From Deltaproteobacteria bacterium (GTDB taxonomy: Bacteria > Desulfobacterota > Desulfobacteria > Desulfobacterales > Desulfosarcinaceae): a stretch of 64,000 nucleotides of DNA. The notes beneath the pieces were generated by a model. The model did not search any database. It saw nothing but the letters and a program-made list of their open reading frames with translations, and had not been told where the DNA came from. Position numbers and translations under genes: made by a program. Numbering within the stretch: position 1 is the stretch's first letter; each line of letters opens with the position of its first letter. Positions 1 to 8,460 of the stretch are shown here, piece by piece. The stretch is from positions 28,164-92,163 of the forward strand of contig PDTK01000030.1 of NCBI GenBank assembly GCA_002747175.1, in the 5' to 3' direction.

Positions 1-1157
1 CTAAATTGTACGGTATCCAACGGGTGGTCGAGTGAGAAGTCCAGGGTCTCCTGCATCGTTTGGCGGGTTTCACCGGGAAGGCCCAGGACAAAACATCCGT
101 GTATTGCCAACCCGGCCTTTTTGGCTGCAACGATGAAACGGCACATTTTCTCCAGCTTGATCCCTTTGCGCATTTTGTCGAGCATTTTCTGGGAGCCCGA
201 TTCAAAACCTACCAGTAGCAACCGGCAACCCGCTTTTTTCATATGCCGAAAAAGCTCTTCATCAACTACGTCGGCGCGTGAGTTGACCGACCAGTTGCAC
301 TTGATGCCAGATTTGATCAGCAGGTCGCAGAAGGCGTGAGCCCGCTTCTTGTTGACGGTGAACGTGTCGTCTTCAAAAAAAAACTCACCCTCAATGGCCT
401 TCGGCCATTTTTCCAGAACCCATTTGATCTCGGCAACAATGTTCTCGGGTGAACGCAAGCGATAGCGGTTGCCGTGCATGGTCTGAGGCCAGAGGCAGAA
501 GTTGCACTTGAAAGGACACCCGCGCCCACCGATCACGTCGATATACGGATAGTATTTGCTGCCGTCGAAGTAGTCCCACAGATCTAGATGTCCCCAGGCA
601 GGAAAAGGCAGCTCGTCGAGATCTTCTATCAGAAGCCTGTCGGGATTTCTGATGATCGCTTCACCGTCGAGCCAGGTCAGGCCCATTACATCCCCTGGCT
701 CTACGCCAGACAGCACACACTTCGCGTAGTCGCGGACGGTGTACTCATACTCCCCGCGTGCCACGGCGTCCACCTTGCCCCCAGCCTCTCGCAGGGTCTG
801 CCCGTCGCAGACGGTTACATGAGGTCCGACCATAATGATCTTTACACCGGGGGACGCCTCCTTGCATATTTGTGCGCACTCAATATCCGAGTATATAGAG
901 GGCGTGGTGGAGTCGAGAACGACCAGGGTGGGCGCCTTTTCGCGCACAAGTACCCTAAGCTTGTCTTTGCCCCAGTCTTTGGCCGGAAAATCGTATAGCT
1001 CAACATCAACACCTTCTTTTTCAAGAACCGCAGTGGTGTAAGCCAGCCAGTCAGGCGCTCTGAGCGCACGTCCCCTGGTTCGGGCAGCCCATCTTTGAGT
1101 GCGGCAGAAGTCTTTTACAAATGGTTCATTAATGACAAGAACCTTTTTAGTCTTCAT
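1..1157 (-). CDS. B12-binding-domain radical SAM protein (3' end outside window)
   Basis: An open frame runs from an ATG at 1157 to the window edge without a stop, giving 385 codons. Residues 1-145 look like a cobalamin-binding (Rossmann) domain, with a hydrophobic strand ending in MVGPH near residue 110. The radical SAM cluster motif CPFKCNFC uses C214, C218 and C221 after GGRG. Downstream segments (FEDDTF, VGFESGS, FVLGLPGET) are typical of the BchE/HpnJ-like class, whose members do methylations or other radical chemistry on lipids, sugars or cofactors. The substrate cannot be read from sequence. It is the last visible gene of the minus-strand run that begins with the pse operon, 123 bp after another radical SAM gene, so a role in modifying the same surface glycan or glycoprotein is possible but inferred. 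Confidence 0.85.
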   Translation of the reverse strand, partial: MKTKKVLVINEPFVKDFCRTQRWAARTRGRALRAPDWLAYTTAVLEKEGVDVELYDFPAKDWGKDKLRVLVREKAPTLVVLDSTTPSIYSDIECAQICKEASPGVKIIMVGPHVTVCDGQTLREAGGKVDAVARGEYEYTVRDYAKCVLSGVEPGDVMGLTWLDGEAIIRNPDRLLIEDLDELPFPAWGHLDLWDYFDGSKYYPYIDVIGGRGCPFKCNFCLWPQTMHGNRYRLRSPENIVAEIKWVLEKWPKAIEGEFFFEDDTFTVNKKRAHAFCDLLIKSGIKCNWSVNSRADVVDEELFRHMKKAGCRLLLVGFESGSQKMLDKMRKGIKLEKMCRFIVAAKKAGLAIHGCFVLGLPGETRQTMQETLDFSLDHPLDTVQF

Positions 1158-1280
1158 GAAAATCTCTTTATTGTTAGGCGTAAGCCTCTAAACTTAAATG
1201 GGAAAAATGGCTGTTCATTAAAAAAAACGCACAATCGCACCGCTTTCTGATCTTTATACGCGCGGGCGGCAAATTGTTTT

Positions 1281-3035
1281 TCAGCCGTCTATTATTTTCT
1301 TCTGACGCCTTATGAAGTGCAGTGGATCGGTGATGGTTGGACCGTCGTAGGGATCGGCTTCATTCGTGCCGAACTTTCGCCGGTATTGGTTGGTGAATCC
1401 GTCGCAGATGGGGTCGAGCGAGCAGATTGCACACTTGTCCCCCTTTTTGTAGCTCATGTACCTGGTCTTGTCGGCGTAAAACTGGTGAAGTTGTTCTTTA
1501 GATTCTGCTAATCGTCTTATATAGTCAGGCATTTTGCTTGACGGATTGTCAACGTCTTCGGAGAACCAACTGCAAAAATCCCATTCATGGCTATCATAAC
1601 TGAGCTGCTGATAGTTATAGCACTTTTCCTCATGGCCTTTTATCTGACAAAAAGGCATGTATCTTACATTGGTTTCAACACCATGACTGTCACAATACGC
1701 GAGAGCCTTCAACAAGTGCCGGGCAAGGTCTGAATGTTTCCCCTGAAAGTCAATGGCCGCCTTTTCCTCCCATTCGTAAAACGGATTGTAGGATATAAAA
1801 TTAATCGCCAGTGCCCCATTTTCAACTGCAAGGCGCGCCACTTCATATAGTTGATTGCAGTTTTTGTTGGTGATCGTGCAATTGGCCCGCCACCTGGTGC
1901 CTGTTTTGTTTAACAATCCAATGGCTGTAGACAGTTTTGCCCACCCGGAATTGTTGCATGTCATTTCATTGTACGTATCACCTATAGCATGGACTGATAT
2001 GAGAAAATCATGCGTTCCCGCGTCCAACAGCTTATTTAAATTTGTGAGAGAAGCAAGCGCTATGCCATTTGTAATGATAGACGGCCGCAAGCCGATACTG
2101 TCGCAATACGAAACAAGGTTTTTTATCTCAGGAAAAATTGTCGGCTCACCACCTGTAATGTCTACACAATCATTGTTGTATTTGTTTTTGTATATAGTGG
2201 CGTCACGTTTGCATTCATCCAATGACTTCCATTTGCTGTCGCCGTTGAATGCGTAGTAACAGAATATGCATTTGATGTTGCAACGAAACCCCACGTAGAG
2301 AACGGCCCGGCGTGTGAGATCCCTTAGGGTTGTTTTCGGCTCCCTCGCGCATGGGTACCCGTTCGATCTTGTGCAAGATACGGGTGTGGTCTCGTTCACC
2401 TGGTCGTCTGGGGGTTCGGGCGCTGGTGTGGGTCGGACGACCTCTTCCCTATTAAGGAAATCACTGGTGGCAGGGAAAAATTCCACGAATGACGGCAATC
2501 GTAGTGGGCCATTCCGGCCGAATTGTGCAAAACTACCGAAGTTGAGTACCAAGCGGTTTTCTTCGTAAGACCCGGGTATGAGTTTTTTGGTGAGAGCTGA
2601 AAATTCTTCACCGTCTTTGTTTCCAAGCCACTGGCTTCGGTCATGGATACGCGCCATCTCACGCAGTCGCTGCGTGCTCGCCAGGATCATTTGTCCGGAC
2701 CCGCTGCCGCTGACGAAATGGACCGCGTCAAGACCTTTGGAGAACGCAAGATATAGCGCTTTTGCGATCAGGTCGACGGATGGTGTGGCAGGGTGTTCGA
2801 GCAGGCACAAATAGTCGAGGTAGATGCGTTGGTCCTCAAAGAATGCAGCCGTTAGCAACTTGGTGAGCGACTTCTCTCTATCGGGTTCATATTTCCAGAA
2901 GAGCACGCTGTTGGGGTGAAATGTTCTGACGAGTCCGGTTCCGAGGTCTGAAAGTGAACGCAGCCGCAATGCATCGGGTGTTTGTGACAGGCAAAGCGCC
3001 AGGGCAACTTTGGTATCTTTGAAACTCATTTTCAC
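1281..3035 (-). CDS. Radical SAM protein with N-terminal extension and SPASM-like C-terminus
   Basis: The protein has 584 residues. The radical SAM motif CNIKCIFC lies near residues 252-259 and is followed by DITGGEPT, the usual GGE motif. A Cys-rich tail near 533-545 (CAICSLDPICDGF) suggests one auxiliary Fe-S cluster of the SPASM/twitch kind. The first 240 residues have no motif I recognise and end in a Pro-rich linker (PTPAPEPPDD). The GTG start overlaps the stop of the upstream glycosyltransferase (GTGA), so the two are translationally coupled; an ATG two codons later is an alternative. SPASM proteins often modify peptides or act as dehydrogenases. In this place a modifying enzyme for a glycosylated surface protein is a guess. 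Confidence 0.85.
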   Translation of the reverse strand: MKMSFKDTKVALALCLSQTPDALRLRSLSDLGTGLVRTFHPNSVLFWKYEPDREKSLTKLLTAAFFEDQRIYLDYLCLLEHPATPSVDLIAKALYLAFSKGLDAVHFVSGSGSGQMILASTQRLREMARIHDRSQWLGNKDGEEFSALTKKLIPGSYEENRLVLNFGSFAQFGRNGPLRLPSFVEFFPATSDFLNREEVVRPTPAPEPPDDQVNETTPVSCTRSNGYPCAREPKTTLRDLTRRAVLYVGFRCNIKCIFCYYAFNGDSKWKSLDECKRDATIYKNKYNNDCVDITGGEPTIFPEIKNLVSYCDSIGLRPSIITNGIALASLTNLNKLLDAGTHDFLISVHAIGDTYNEMTCNNSGWAKLSTAIGLLNKTGTRWRANCTITNKNCNQLYEVARLAVENGALAINFISYNPFYEWEEKAAIDFQGKHSDLARHLLKALAYCDSHGVETNVRYMPFCQIKGHEEKCYNYQQLSYDSHEWDFCSWFSEDVDNPSSKMPDYIRRLAESKEQLHQFYADKTRYMSYKKGDKCAICSLDPICDGFTNQYRRKFGTNEADPYDGPTITDPLHFIRRQKKIIDG

Positions 3036-3976
3036 AATTCGCCTTTGAGCTTATTGAGTAGGACTTTCGCCTGATTGTGCTCGGGGTAGAGCTCAAGACA
3101 CTTTTCGAGGTGCTGCGTGCCTCCTTTCAAGCGAAAAAGATGATAGTGGGCGCTGCCCGCGAGCCAATTTATGGGGCATTCGGCAGCCAATGACGTCAGT
3201 GCTTCTATGGCATTACCGGTAGACCGGTTGATCTGGAGAGTCGCCTTAGCGTAACGATGTTCCCAGTTGGTCTCCGACGCCATGGTGGCAAAAGGCTTCA
3301 ACGCTTCTCTCTCAAAGAGGCCGGAAGCCGCAAAGTCGTTCCATTTTCGCATCAGGTATGTGGCGTCCTTGGCGAAAGCCTCCCGTACGTCAATTACTTC
3401 GGAGGCATAATTGCCTTGGATGTGAATAATCACCACATCCGGAAGGCAGACAACGCTGGAGCCCTGCCGCCAGGCCTGAAGGCAAATGTCGGTGTCGTGG
3501 TGGTACTTTTCGAAACCGGTGTCGAAGCCGTAGCGTAAGGGTTCCATGATCAGCATCAATGCACTGCTCAGGGCGGGAACGTAGGGTGTGGAGCAGTCAG
3601 GCGGGAGCTCTCGCAGCATGCGGGTCGTCCCGTCGCGATAAATCATGGCGCCGACATGGTTGACCTCTCCGGACTCGAACGTATGGACGCAGCCCACGAT
3701 CGCTGCGTTGTAGCGTCTTGCCCCCTCAAGCATGATTGAAAGCCAGTCGGGTTCATCTACATAAACATCGTCGTCGATGAAAACGATTGGCCGGGAACCG
3801 GCGTAAGCCAGCAGGTTTTTCATGGTTTGCGGATGACTGAAGTCACTGTCTGCGCAGTTGTCGCATACAAGCAATTCGGCGAGTGAGAGATCGGTCGCCT
3901 TGAGTCGTTCAATACAATTGGCGGCAACCTTGCGCGAAAGGTCGGGGGTGCATACGGCTACGACGACTTCTTTCAT
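3032..3976 (-). CDS. Family 2 (GT-A) glycosyltransferase
   Basis: This 314-residue protein has a GT-A layout: an N-terminal strand (EVVVAVCTPD), then FIDDDVYVDEPDW with the metal-binding DDD at 68-70, and a later conserved HHDTDICLQAWRQG segment of the kind that closes the active site. The last 80 residues are helical and resemble degenerate TPR units (ALTSLAAECPINWLAGSAHYHLFRLKGG). It probably transfers a nucleotide-activated sugar to a lipid, glycan or protein. It lies downstream of the nonulosonate genes on the same strand and overlaps the next radical SAM gene by 4 bases, so it may use or extend the pseudaminic-type sugar. Donor and acceptor are not determinable from the sequence. Confidence 0.82.
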   Translation of the reverse strand: MKEVVVAVCTPDLSRKVAANCIERLKATDLSLAELLVCDNCADSDFSHPQTMKNLLAYAGSRPIVFIDDDVYVDEPDWLSIMLEGARRYNAAIVGCVHTFESGEVNHVGAMIYRDGTTRMLRELPPDCSTPYVPALSSALMLIMEPLRYGFDTGFEKYHHDTDICLQAWRQGSSVVCLPDVVIIHIQGNYASEVIDVREAFAKDATYLMRKWNDFAASGLFEREALKPFATMASETNWEHRYAKATLQINRSTGNAIEALTSLAAECPINWLAGSAHYHLFRLKGGTQHLEKCLELYPEHNQAKVLLNKLKGEL

Positions 3977-4066
3977 TGTCAGACTCTGTCAATGCGCCAA
4001 AGATCGGAGCATCTTCAATTTTTAAAATAGAAGATGCCGTCTTCGGGTTTTATAGATGGTCTCAGA

Positions 4067-4345
4067 TCAATCACAGAACCCGTCAGGATTGGATGAAGAC
4101 CAGTGCCAGGCATCATCTACGCCGTGCTGTTTGAAAATGTTGACCAACTCGAGGACATCCCGAATATTTACCTTGACGAAGGAAAAACCATCAAATTGCC
4201 GCATCACCTCGGTTGCGCCACGGTTCCCCCGGCTGTCGTTATCCATCCCGACCATGCGATAACCGGCTTCCAGCAACTGAAGGCATGCATGGGAGCCGAT
4301 ATAGCCGGCACTGCCGGTTACCATCACGGTTTTGGCATCGTTCAT
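4067..4345 (-). pseudogene. Truncated UDP-glucose 4-epimerase (galE N-terminal remnant)
   Basis: The ATG at 4345 has a good AAAGGA Shine-Dalgarno and opens a frame with the SDR nucleotide-binding motif TGSAGYIGSH, then LEAGYRMVGMDNDSRG and FVKVNIRD. This matches the first 80-85 residues of GalE. After HGVDD, where GalE continues into the hydrophobic strand and the rest of a 330-residue enzyme, the frame runs through unrelated residues to a stop after only 92 codons. About 240 residues, including the catalytic YxxxK, are missing and I see no continuation in the next 90 bases. A 3' deletion is the simplest explanation. The protein is unlikely to be an epimerase. Confidence 0.75.
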
Positions 4346-4453
4346 GAAAGGTCCTTTGCCACTATTTTCGAAATTATACTCAATTGAGGAAACCCTCCAA
4401 TTCCGTAACGGCATCAATCCAGCAATGAAGAAAAAGCCAATACGTTGTGAAGC

Positions 4454-5515
4454 CTAACCGACAAAGCACCACGCCAAAGGGGTTCCCCTTTTAATCGGCT
4501 GATTCGCTTTTTTGCCGATGATCCGATCCATATATTCGGGGGCCAGCCCCTGCCCCGGCCTAATGGACCGCACATTGTCGGCGGTTAAACGCTCTCCTTG
4601 GGCAACATCGGCCACGACATACAAGGATCGACGGAACTTGAGGCTTTCTGCTTCGGACGGATTGGGACCGTATGTCGCCTTGCCGAGGGCCATTTCAACC
4701 GTCCTGATACTTTCAACCATGGCCTTGAATTCCGCGGGTTCAGCCGAAAAGCCGCTGTCCGCGCTATTGTTCCGCCGGGACAACGTAAAATGCTTTTCGA
4801 TCATCATGGCTCCCAATGCCACGGCGGCAATGGCACACGTATGGCCCAGGGAATGGTCAGACAACCCGCAAGGGTATCCAAAATGATCCGCCATATGCGT
4901 CAGGGTTTTGAGGTTCATGTTGTTTGCACCCGCCGGATAGGAGCTGGTGCACTTGAGCAGGACAATTTGATCGGCACCGGACCCATTTGCCACCCTGACG
5001 GCTTTCTCGATCTCCTCCATGGTGGCCATACCGGTGGACAGAAAAAGGGGTTTTCCGGTTTTCGCAACCTGTTGGATAAGGGGCAGATCGATCAATTCAA
5101 ACGAGGCGATTTTGTATGCGGGTACGCCCATTGTTTCAAGAAATTCCACGGATGAACGATCGAAAGCGGTCGAGAAAAAGTCGATATCGATCTTTTCAGC
5201 CACTTCTTTCAGTCTGGGCTGCCACTCCCAGGGCATGTAGGCCGTTTGGTAGAGTTCGTAAAGAGATTTGTTTTCCCACAGCGATCCCTCACCGTGACAA
5301 AAATGCTCCGATTTGCAGTCAATGGTCATGGTGTCCGGCGTATAGGTCTGCAGCTTAACCGCATCGGCGCCAGCCTCCTTGGCCGCATGGATCAATTGCG
5401 CGGCTTCGTTATAATCCTGTCGGTGATTGGCGGAGATCTCGGCGACGATATAAACGGGATGACCGGGCCCTATGGGTCGATGACCGATTTGTATGGTTTG
5501 AAGTTCTTTGTGCAT
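4454..5515 (-). CDS. pseI: Pseudaminic acid synthase (NeuB family)
   Basis: The protein has 353 residues, the usual length for PseI. It condenses phosphoenolpyruvate with 2,4-diacetamido-2,4,6-trideoxy-altrose to give pseudaminic acid in the cytoplasm. NeuB-type landmarks are visible: VAEISANH (about 25-32), ADAVKLQTYTPDT, YKIASFELIDLPLI, LLKCTSSYPA, GLSDHSLGH and ALGAMMIEKHFTL. A C-terminal SAF (antifreeze-like) domain starts near residue 285 (FRRSLYVVADVAQGERL). The Leg/Neu synthases are close relatives, but TPDTMTIDC and PWEWQ favour the Pse branch. A GAGG Shine-Dalgarno precedes the ATG. The gap to the upstream ATP-grasp gene holds repeat fragments. Confidence 0.88.
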   Translation of the reverse strand: MHKELQTIQIGHRPIGPGHPVYIVAEISANHRQDYNEAAQLIHAAKEAGADAVKLQTYTPDTMTIDCKSEHFCHGEGSLWENKSLYELYQTAYMPWEWQPRLKEVAEKIDIDFFSTAFDRSSVEFLETMGVPAYKIASFELIDLPLIQQVAKTGKPLFLSTGMATMEEIEKAVRVANGSGADQIVLLKCTSSYPAGANNMNLKTLTHMADHFGYPCGLSDHSLGHTCAIAAVALGAMMIEKHFTLSRRNNSADSGFSAEPAEFKAMVESIRTVEMALGKATYGPNPSEAESLKFRRSLYVVADVAQGERLTADNVRSIRPGQGLAPEYMDRIIGKKANQPIKRGTPLAWCFVG

Positions 5516-5548
5516 GCTGCAACCTCAGGTGTGAGTACAATGCTGTAT

Positions 5549-5644
5549 TCTAAGGCGGGAAACCCGCAACCCTTAGCACTTAGTACTCAGCACTTAAAAG
5601 GCAAGGGGATCGCAGTAAAGTGTTGCGGCTTCACCCCTGGCGCC
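5549..5644. repeat. Fragments of repeat families C and A (C1, A1)
   Basis: Bases 5549-5575 carry the head of family C (GGCGGGAAACCCGCAACCC). Bases 5600-5644 carry the central part of family A in inverted orientation (GGGGATCGCAGTAAAGTG, then GGCTTCACCCCTGG). The A1 part overlaps the last codons and stop of the ATP-grasp gene ending at 5631, so the repeat has become part of a coding sequence. Confidence 0.8.
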
Positions 5645-6623
5645 CTGGCACCGCAATGATTTTATCCGCAGCATACCGAACCTGACGCAAGTCCCCGGGA
5701 CTCTCCACAAAGGCCACGTCGCCAAGGTCATCACCCAGACCCTCCCGGAAAAACCAATAAAAACTGTCCAGGCCGGCGGCAATGCTCAACGTCGACGCCC
5801 CACCGAAGCGGCTGTTGCATTCCATGAGATGAATGCTCCCCGAAAAATCCTCAATGGCCTGGAAAACCATATGCCCGGTCAGCGAGAGATGGCCGGCGGC
5901 AGCCAGGCAGGTATCGGCGATGTTTTTATGTTCGACCGTCGTGGTCACCTGGGATTCGCCCTGTTTGACGACATCCCGCGTCCTGACAATGCACCCTTTG
6001 GGCTTCCGGGCTCGATTGATGTACACATCGATGCTGTATTCAAGGCCGTCGATATAAGGCTGAAAAATCGGTGTCTCAAAGCGGTTGGCGGCCTGCCGTG
6101 CCGCGTCTGCGCTCAAGTCGATGCACACATTTTTCGAACCGGCACCATATCGCTCTTTGACCACCCACCGTTTTCCTGAAGCGCAATCGGGTTCGCCCTT
6201 TACCGGAATAAGGTTCACGCCGGGCTTGTCTTTGAGTGCCTCGTAAAACGACCACTTATCGATACATGATCGTACGCTGTGCAACGATGCAATCATCACC
6301 GATATACCGGCTGCGTCAAAAAGCGACTTGTTTCCGGCAAAAAATTCCAACTCGCCGTCCCGCGTGGGTATGATTGCGCAAATCCGTTTATCACGGCAGA
6401 AACCAACCACATCTTCAGCAGAAAGCTCGTTCGCGGGAGGCATCTTCCAAAAGCCATCCACAAAATAGCGACCGATGCATTTACCGTCGATGTCTCCGCC
6501 AATCAAATGTGCCTCCGGATCAATGCGTTCCAGCGCGTTGCGAACCGCACGGATCAAAGGGATTTTTTTGGACAGGCTGGTGATCAGGACGTTTAAAGCT
6601 ATTGGCTTGTCCTTTATAGGCAT
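5631..6623 (-). CDS. ATP-grasp (carbamoyl-phosphate-synthase-like) protein
   Basis: The 330-residue product has an N-terminal Rossmann-like part (LNVLITSLSKKIPLIRAVRNAL), an ATP-grasp lysine segment (KRWVVKERYGAGSKNV) and a metal-binding segment (FQAIEDFSGSIHLMECNSRFGGAS) typical of CarB-like ATP-grasp ligases. These join a carboxylate to an amine or thiol through an acyl phosphate. Related genes are known from nonulosonate clusters, where they may add an N-acyl or aminoacyl group; that role is inferred here. The ATG at 6623 overlaps the end of the preceding 41-codon ORF; a TTG at 6659 is a possible longer start. The final codons and the TGA stop lie inside a family A repeat fragment, so the original C-terminus may have been replaced. 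Confidence 0.8.
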   Translation of the reverse strand: MPIKDKPIALNVLITSLSKKIPLIRAVRNALERIDPEAHLIGGDIDGKCIGRYFVDGFWKMPPANELSAEDVVGFCRDKRICAIIPTRDGELEFFAGNKSLFDAAGISVMIASLHSVRSCIDKWSFYEALKDKPGVNLIPVKGEPDCASGKRWVVKERYGAGSKNVCIDLSADAARQAANRFETPIFQPYIDGLEYSIDVYINRARKPKGCIVRTRDVVKQGESQVTTTVEHKNIADTCLAAAGHLSLTGHMVFQAIEDFSGSIHLMECNSRFGGASTLSIAAGLDSFYWFFREGLGDDLGDVAFVESPGDLRQVRYAADKIIAVPGRQG

Positions 6624-6736
6624 ATAGGCTCGCTCATTTCCAATCGGACCAATGCGCAAGCCAAGGCCGGCGCAAAACGCACAAGATCCTCATGAATCCT
6701 TCGAATATGGCGTTCGGGAACAGCGCTTTTGCTCAT
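6611..6736 (-). CDS. Small ORF (41 aa) coupled between pseF-pseG and ATP-grasp
   Basis: An ATG at 6736 overlaps the TGA of the pseF-pseG gene (ATGA) and the 41-codon frame ends at a TAA overlapping the ATG region of the ATP-grasp gene. It starts MSKSAVPERHIRRIHEDLVR and is followed by an Ala/Leu-rich half (APALACALVRLEMSEP). The overlaps at both ends are what a real coupled cistron shows, and without it the gap would be unusually long for this operon. No family is recognised. It could equally be a leader that only re-initiates ribosomes, or the remnant of a lost gene such as pseH. Confidence 0.4.
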
Positions 6737-8460
6737 CCGCACATCATCAAGTTGGCTATTTCAGTAACGATATTGTGCGTACCGTCCTCAATCGACGGAG
6801 GCGGCTGTATGGTGCGGTCCAAAACAGATTGAATACATCCTGCCGCATCTTCAACGGACTCAACAATCATCGGCGGCATCTTGAAATGGCTGTAAAATTG
6901 TTGGGCATCCAGCCGATGGGCGTCCGAATCCGGCCAGCAGACCGGCAGGCTTCCCACGGCCAGGGCTTCGTTGAAACTGATTCCGAAAGCGCTGATAAAA
7001 ACCCGTGAACGCGCCAGATCCTCCGCAAAGTTGTCGGCAAATGCCTGTACGATTCGGGCGTTGACATCCATTGGGGCCAATGCAGCGAAAAGTGCCTCCC
7101 TGAGCTTTTGTTCGTGCAGATAAACCAGCACATCAATCGATTTTGCGGGGACATTGCGGGACCACTTACGGATCTCATCCCGAAGAATGATATATTGATT
7201 GCCGCCGATGATCCGTGGAAATGCCTTTTTTGACGGTCGGCAGGAATTTTCAAAAATGCCGGCCGGCGCCGCGCCGGTGGACTGTCCCAATATATTCGGA
7301 AAAACGACCATGTCCGCATCTTGAGACCAGGATTGCATGTTCTCAATGGACACACAGCGTATCGCCGGGTCCATGGATGATCGCCAATTCTCATCGAGTC
7401 CGCGTTGATCGAAGATATCGAACACCAGCAGATCGTAGTCTTTGGAAAAATCTGTCGGCAGCGGATTGCCCGGCTCGGTTCCGGAACGGATCTGCCTGTC
7501 CAGGGCGCCCCATCGGGTCCGAAAGCCCATCTCCTTGAGCTTCGTTCGGGCTCCTGCATCGTCTATGAGAAAATGTACCGGCCAGCCAAGACGCTCGGTT
7601 ATCTGGCGGGCCAGTTCCATGGATCTCATCAGGTGTCCATAACCAAATGGCCCACCGGCATCAATCACGAAAAGCACGTTATGAATTTTTTCCACCAGAC
7701 GGCGCTGATGGACATGGGCATTGATCGCCTTCAGGGCCGGACGGTCCTCGAGCAGCCGGACCACCTCGGGCAAGGAAAAATCAAGGCCCTGAGCCGTCAG
7801 CGCATCGTAGACCGCATTCATGAAAACCAGATCGGCAAGGGTGTCCACGGACAGACGATGGGCCGCCATGTACAGCGACCGATCCAGGTGAATATCGATT
7901 GGCCTGAAAAGATCGGGCTGTAATCCGATCACCGGGAATTGGTGTTCCTTAAATTCCGGTCTGTCAGCCAGATCATCAGCCCGTTGCCAGGCCTCGATCC
8001 GGCTGGCGACAATTCCCTGAAGGGCAATCTGCCGCCCGGATGCATCGGGGGGAAAGCGTGCCGTATCCGCGTCGGGATGCTGCCGCAATTGCGCAACGAT
8101 GCGATCGATGGCCGGCGCGTGGATCAATGGGCAATCCGCACTGACCAGCACACACAGGTCGGCACGATGGGCTTCGGCGGCACGCCGCAACCGCGTGGTC
8201 ACATGATCAACCTCGCCCTCATACCAGAAGCAGTCGATGCCATTTTGCCGGGCGAACGCCTTTAATGGGGTGTTCACCGCTTCGTTGACCGTGGTCAGAA
8301 CGATTGAATCGATCTCACGGCTCTGCTTGAGACCGTCAATCACCCATTGCAGCAACGAACGATCCCCGATGCGTCGCATTTGTTTCGCCGGCAGCCGTGA
8401 CGAACTGAGTCTGGCCACCACAAACGCCACCGCTTTTTTGGAAATCGGCCTGTCTGCCAT
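6733..8460 (-). CDS. Fused PseF-like cytidylyltransferase and PseG-like UDP-sugar hydrolase
   Basis: The 575-residue protein joins two steps of nonulosonate synthesis. Residues 1-235 are an SpsF/NeuA-type cytidylyltransferase (VARLSSSRLPAKQMRRIG, then LVSADCPLIHAPAID) that would activate the sugar with CTP. From about 245 a PseG-type GT-B fold follows, with GYGHLMRSMELA near residues 270-282 (GxGHxxR catalytic His region), FLIDDAG and FISAFGISFNEALAVGS; PseG removes UDP from UDP-2,4-diacetamido-2,4,6-trideoxy-altrose. The two act before and after PseI, so the fusion brackets the missing middle step. The ATG at 8460 shares its A with the pseC TGA. An upstream in-frame extension to 8574 overlaps pseC and is not supported. 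Confidence 0.87.
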   Translation of the reverse strand: MADRPISKKAVAFVVARLSSSRLPAKQMRRIGDRSLLQWVIDGLKQSREIDSIVLTTVNEAVNTPLKAFARQNGIDCFWYEGEVDHVTTRLRRAAEAHRADLCVLVSADCPLIHAPAIDRIVAQLRQHPDADTARFPPDASGRQIALQGIVASRIEAWQRADDLADRPEFKEHQFPVIGLQPDLFRPIDIHLDRSLYMAAHRLSVDTLADLVFMNAVYDALTAQGLDFSLPEVVRLLEDRPALKAINAHVHQRRLVEKIHNVLFVIDAGGPFGYGHLMRSMELARQITERLGWPVHFLIDDAGARTKLKEMGFRTRWGALDRQIRSGTEPGNPLPTDFSKDYDLLVFDIFDQRGLDENWRSSMDPAIRCVSIENMQSWSQDADMVVFPNILGQSTGAAPAGIFENSCRPSKKAFPRIIGGNQYIILRDEIRKWSRNVPAKSIDVLVYLHEQKLREALFAALAPMDVNARIVQAFADNFAEDLARSRVFISAFGISFNEALAVGSLPVCWPDSDAHRLDAQQFYSHFKMPPMIVESVEDAAGCIQSVLDRTIQPPPSIEDGTHNIVTEIANLMMCG

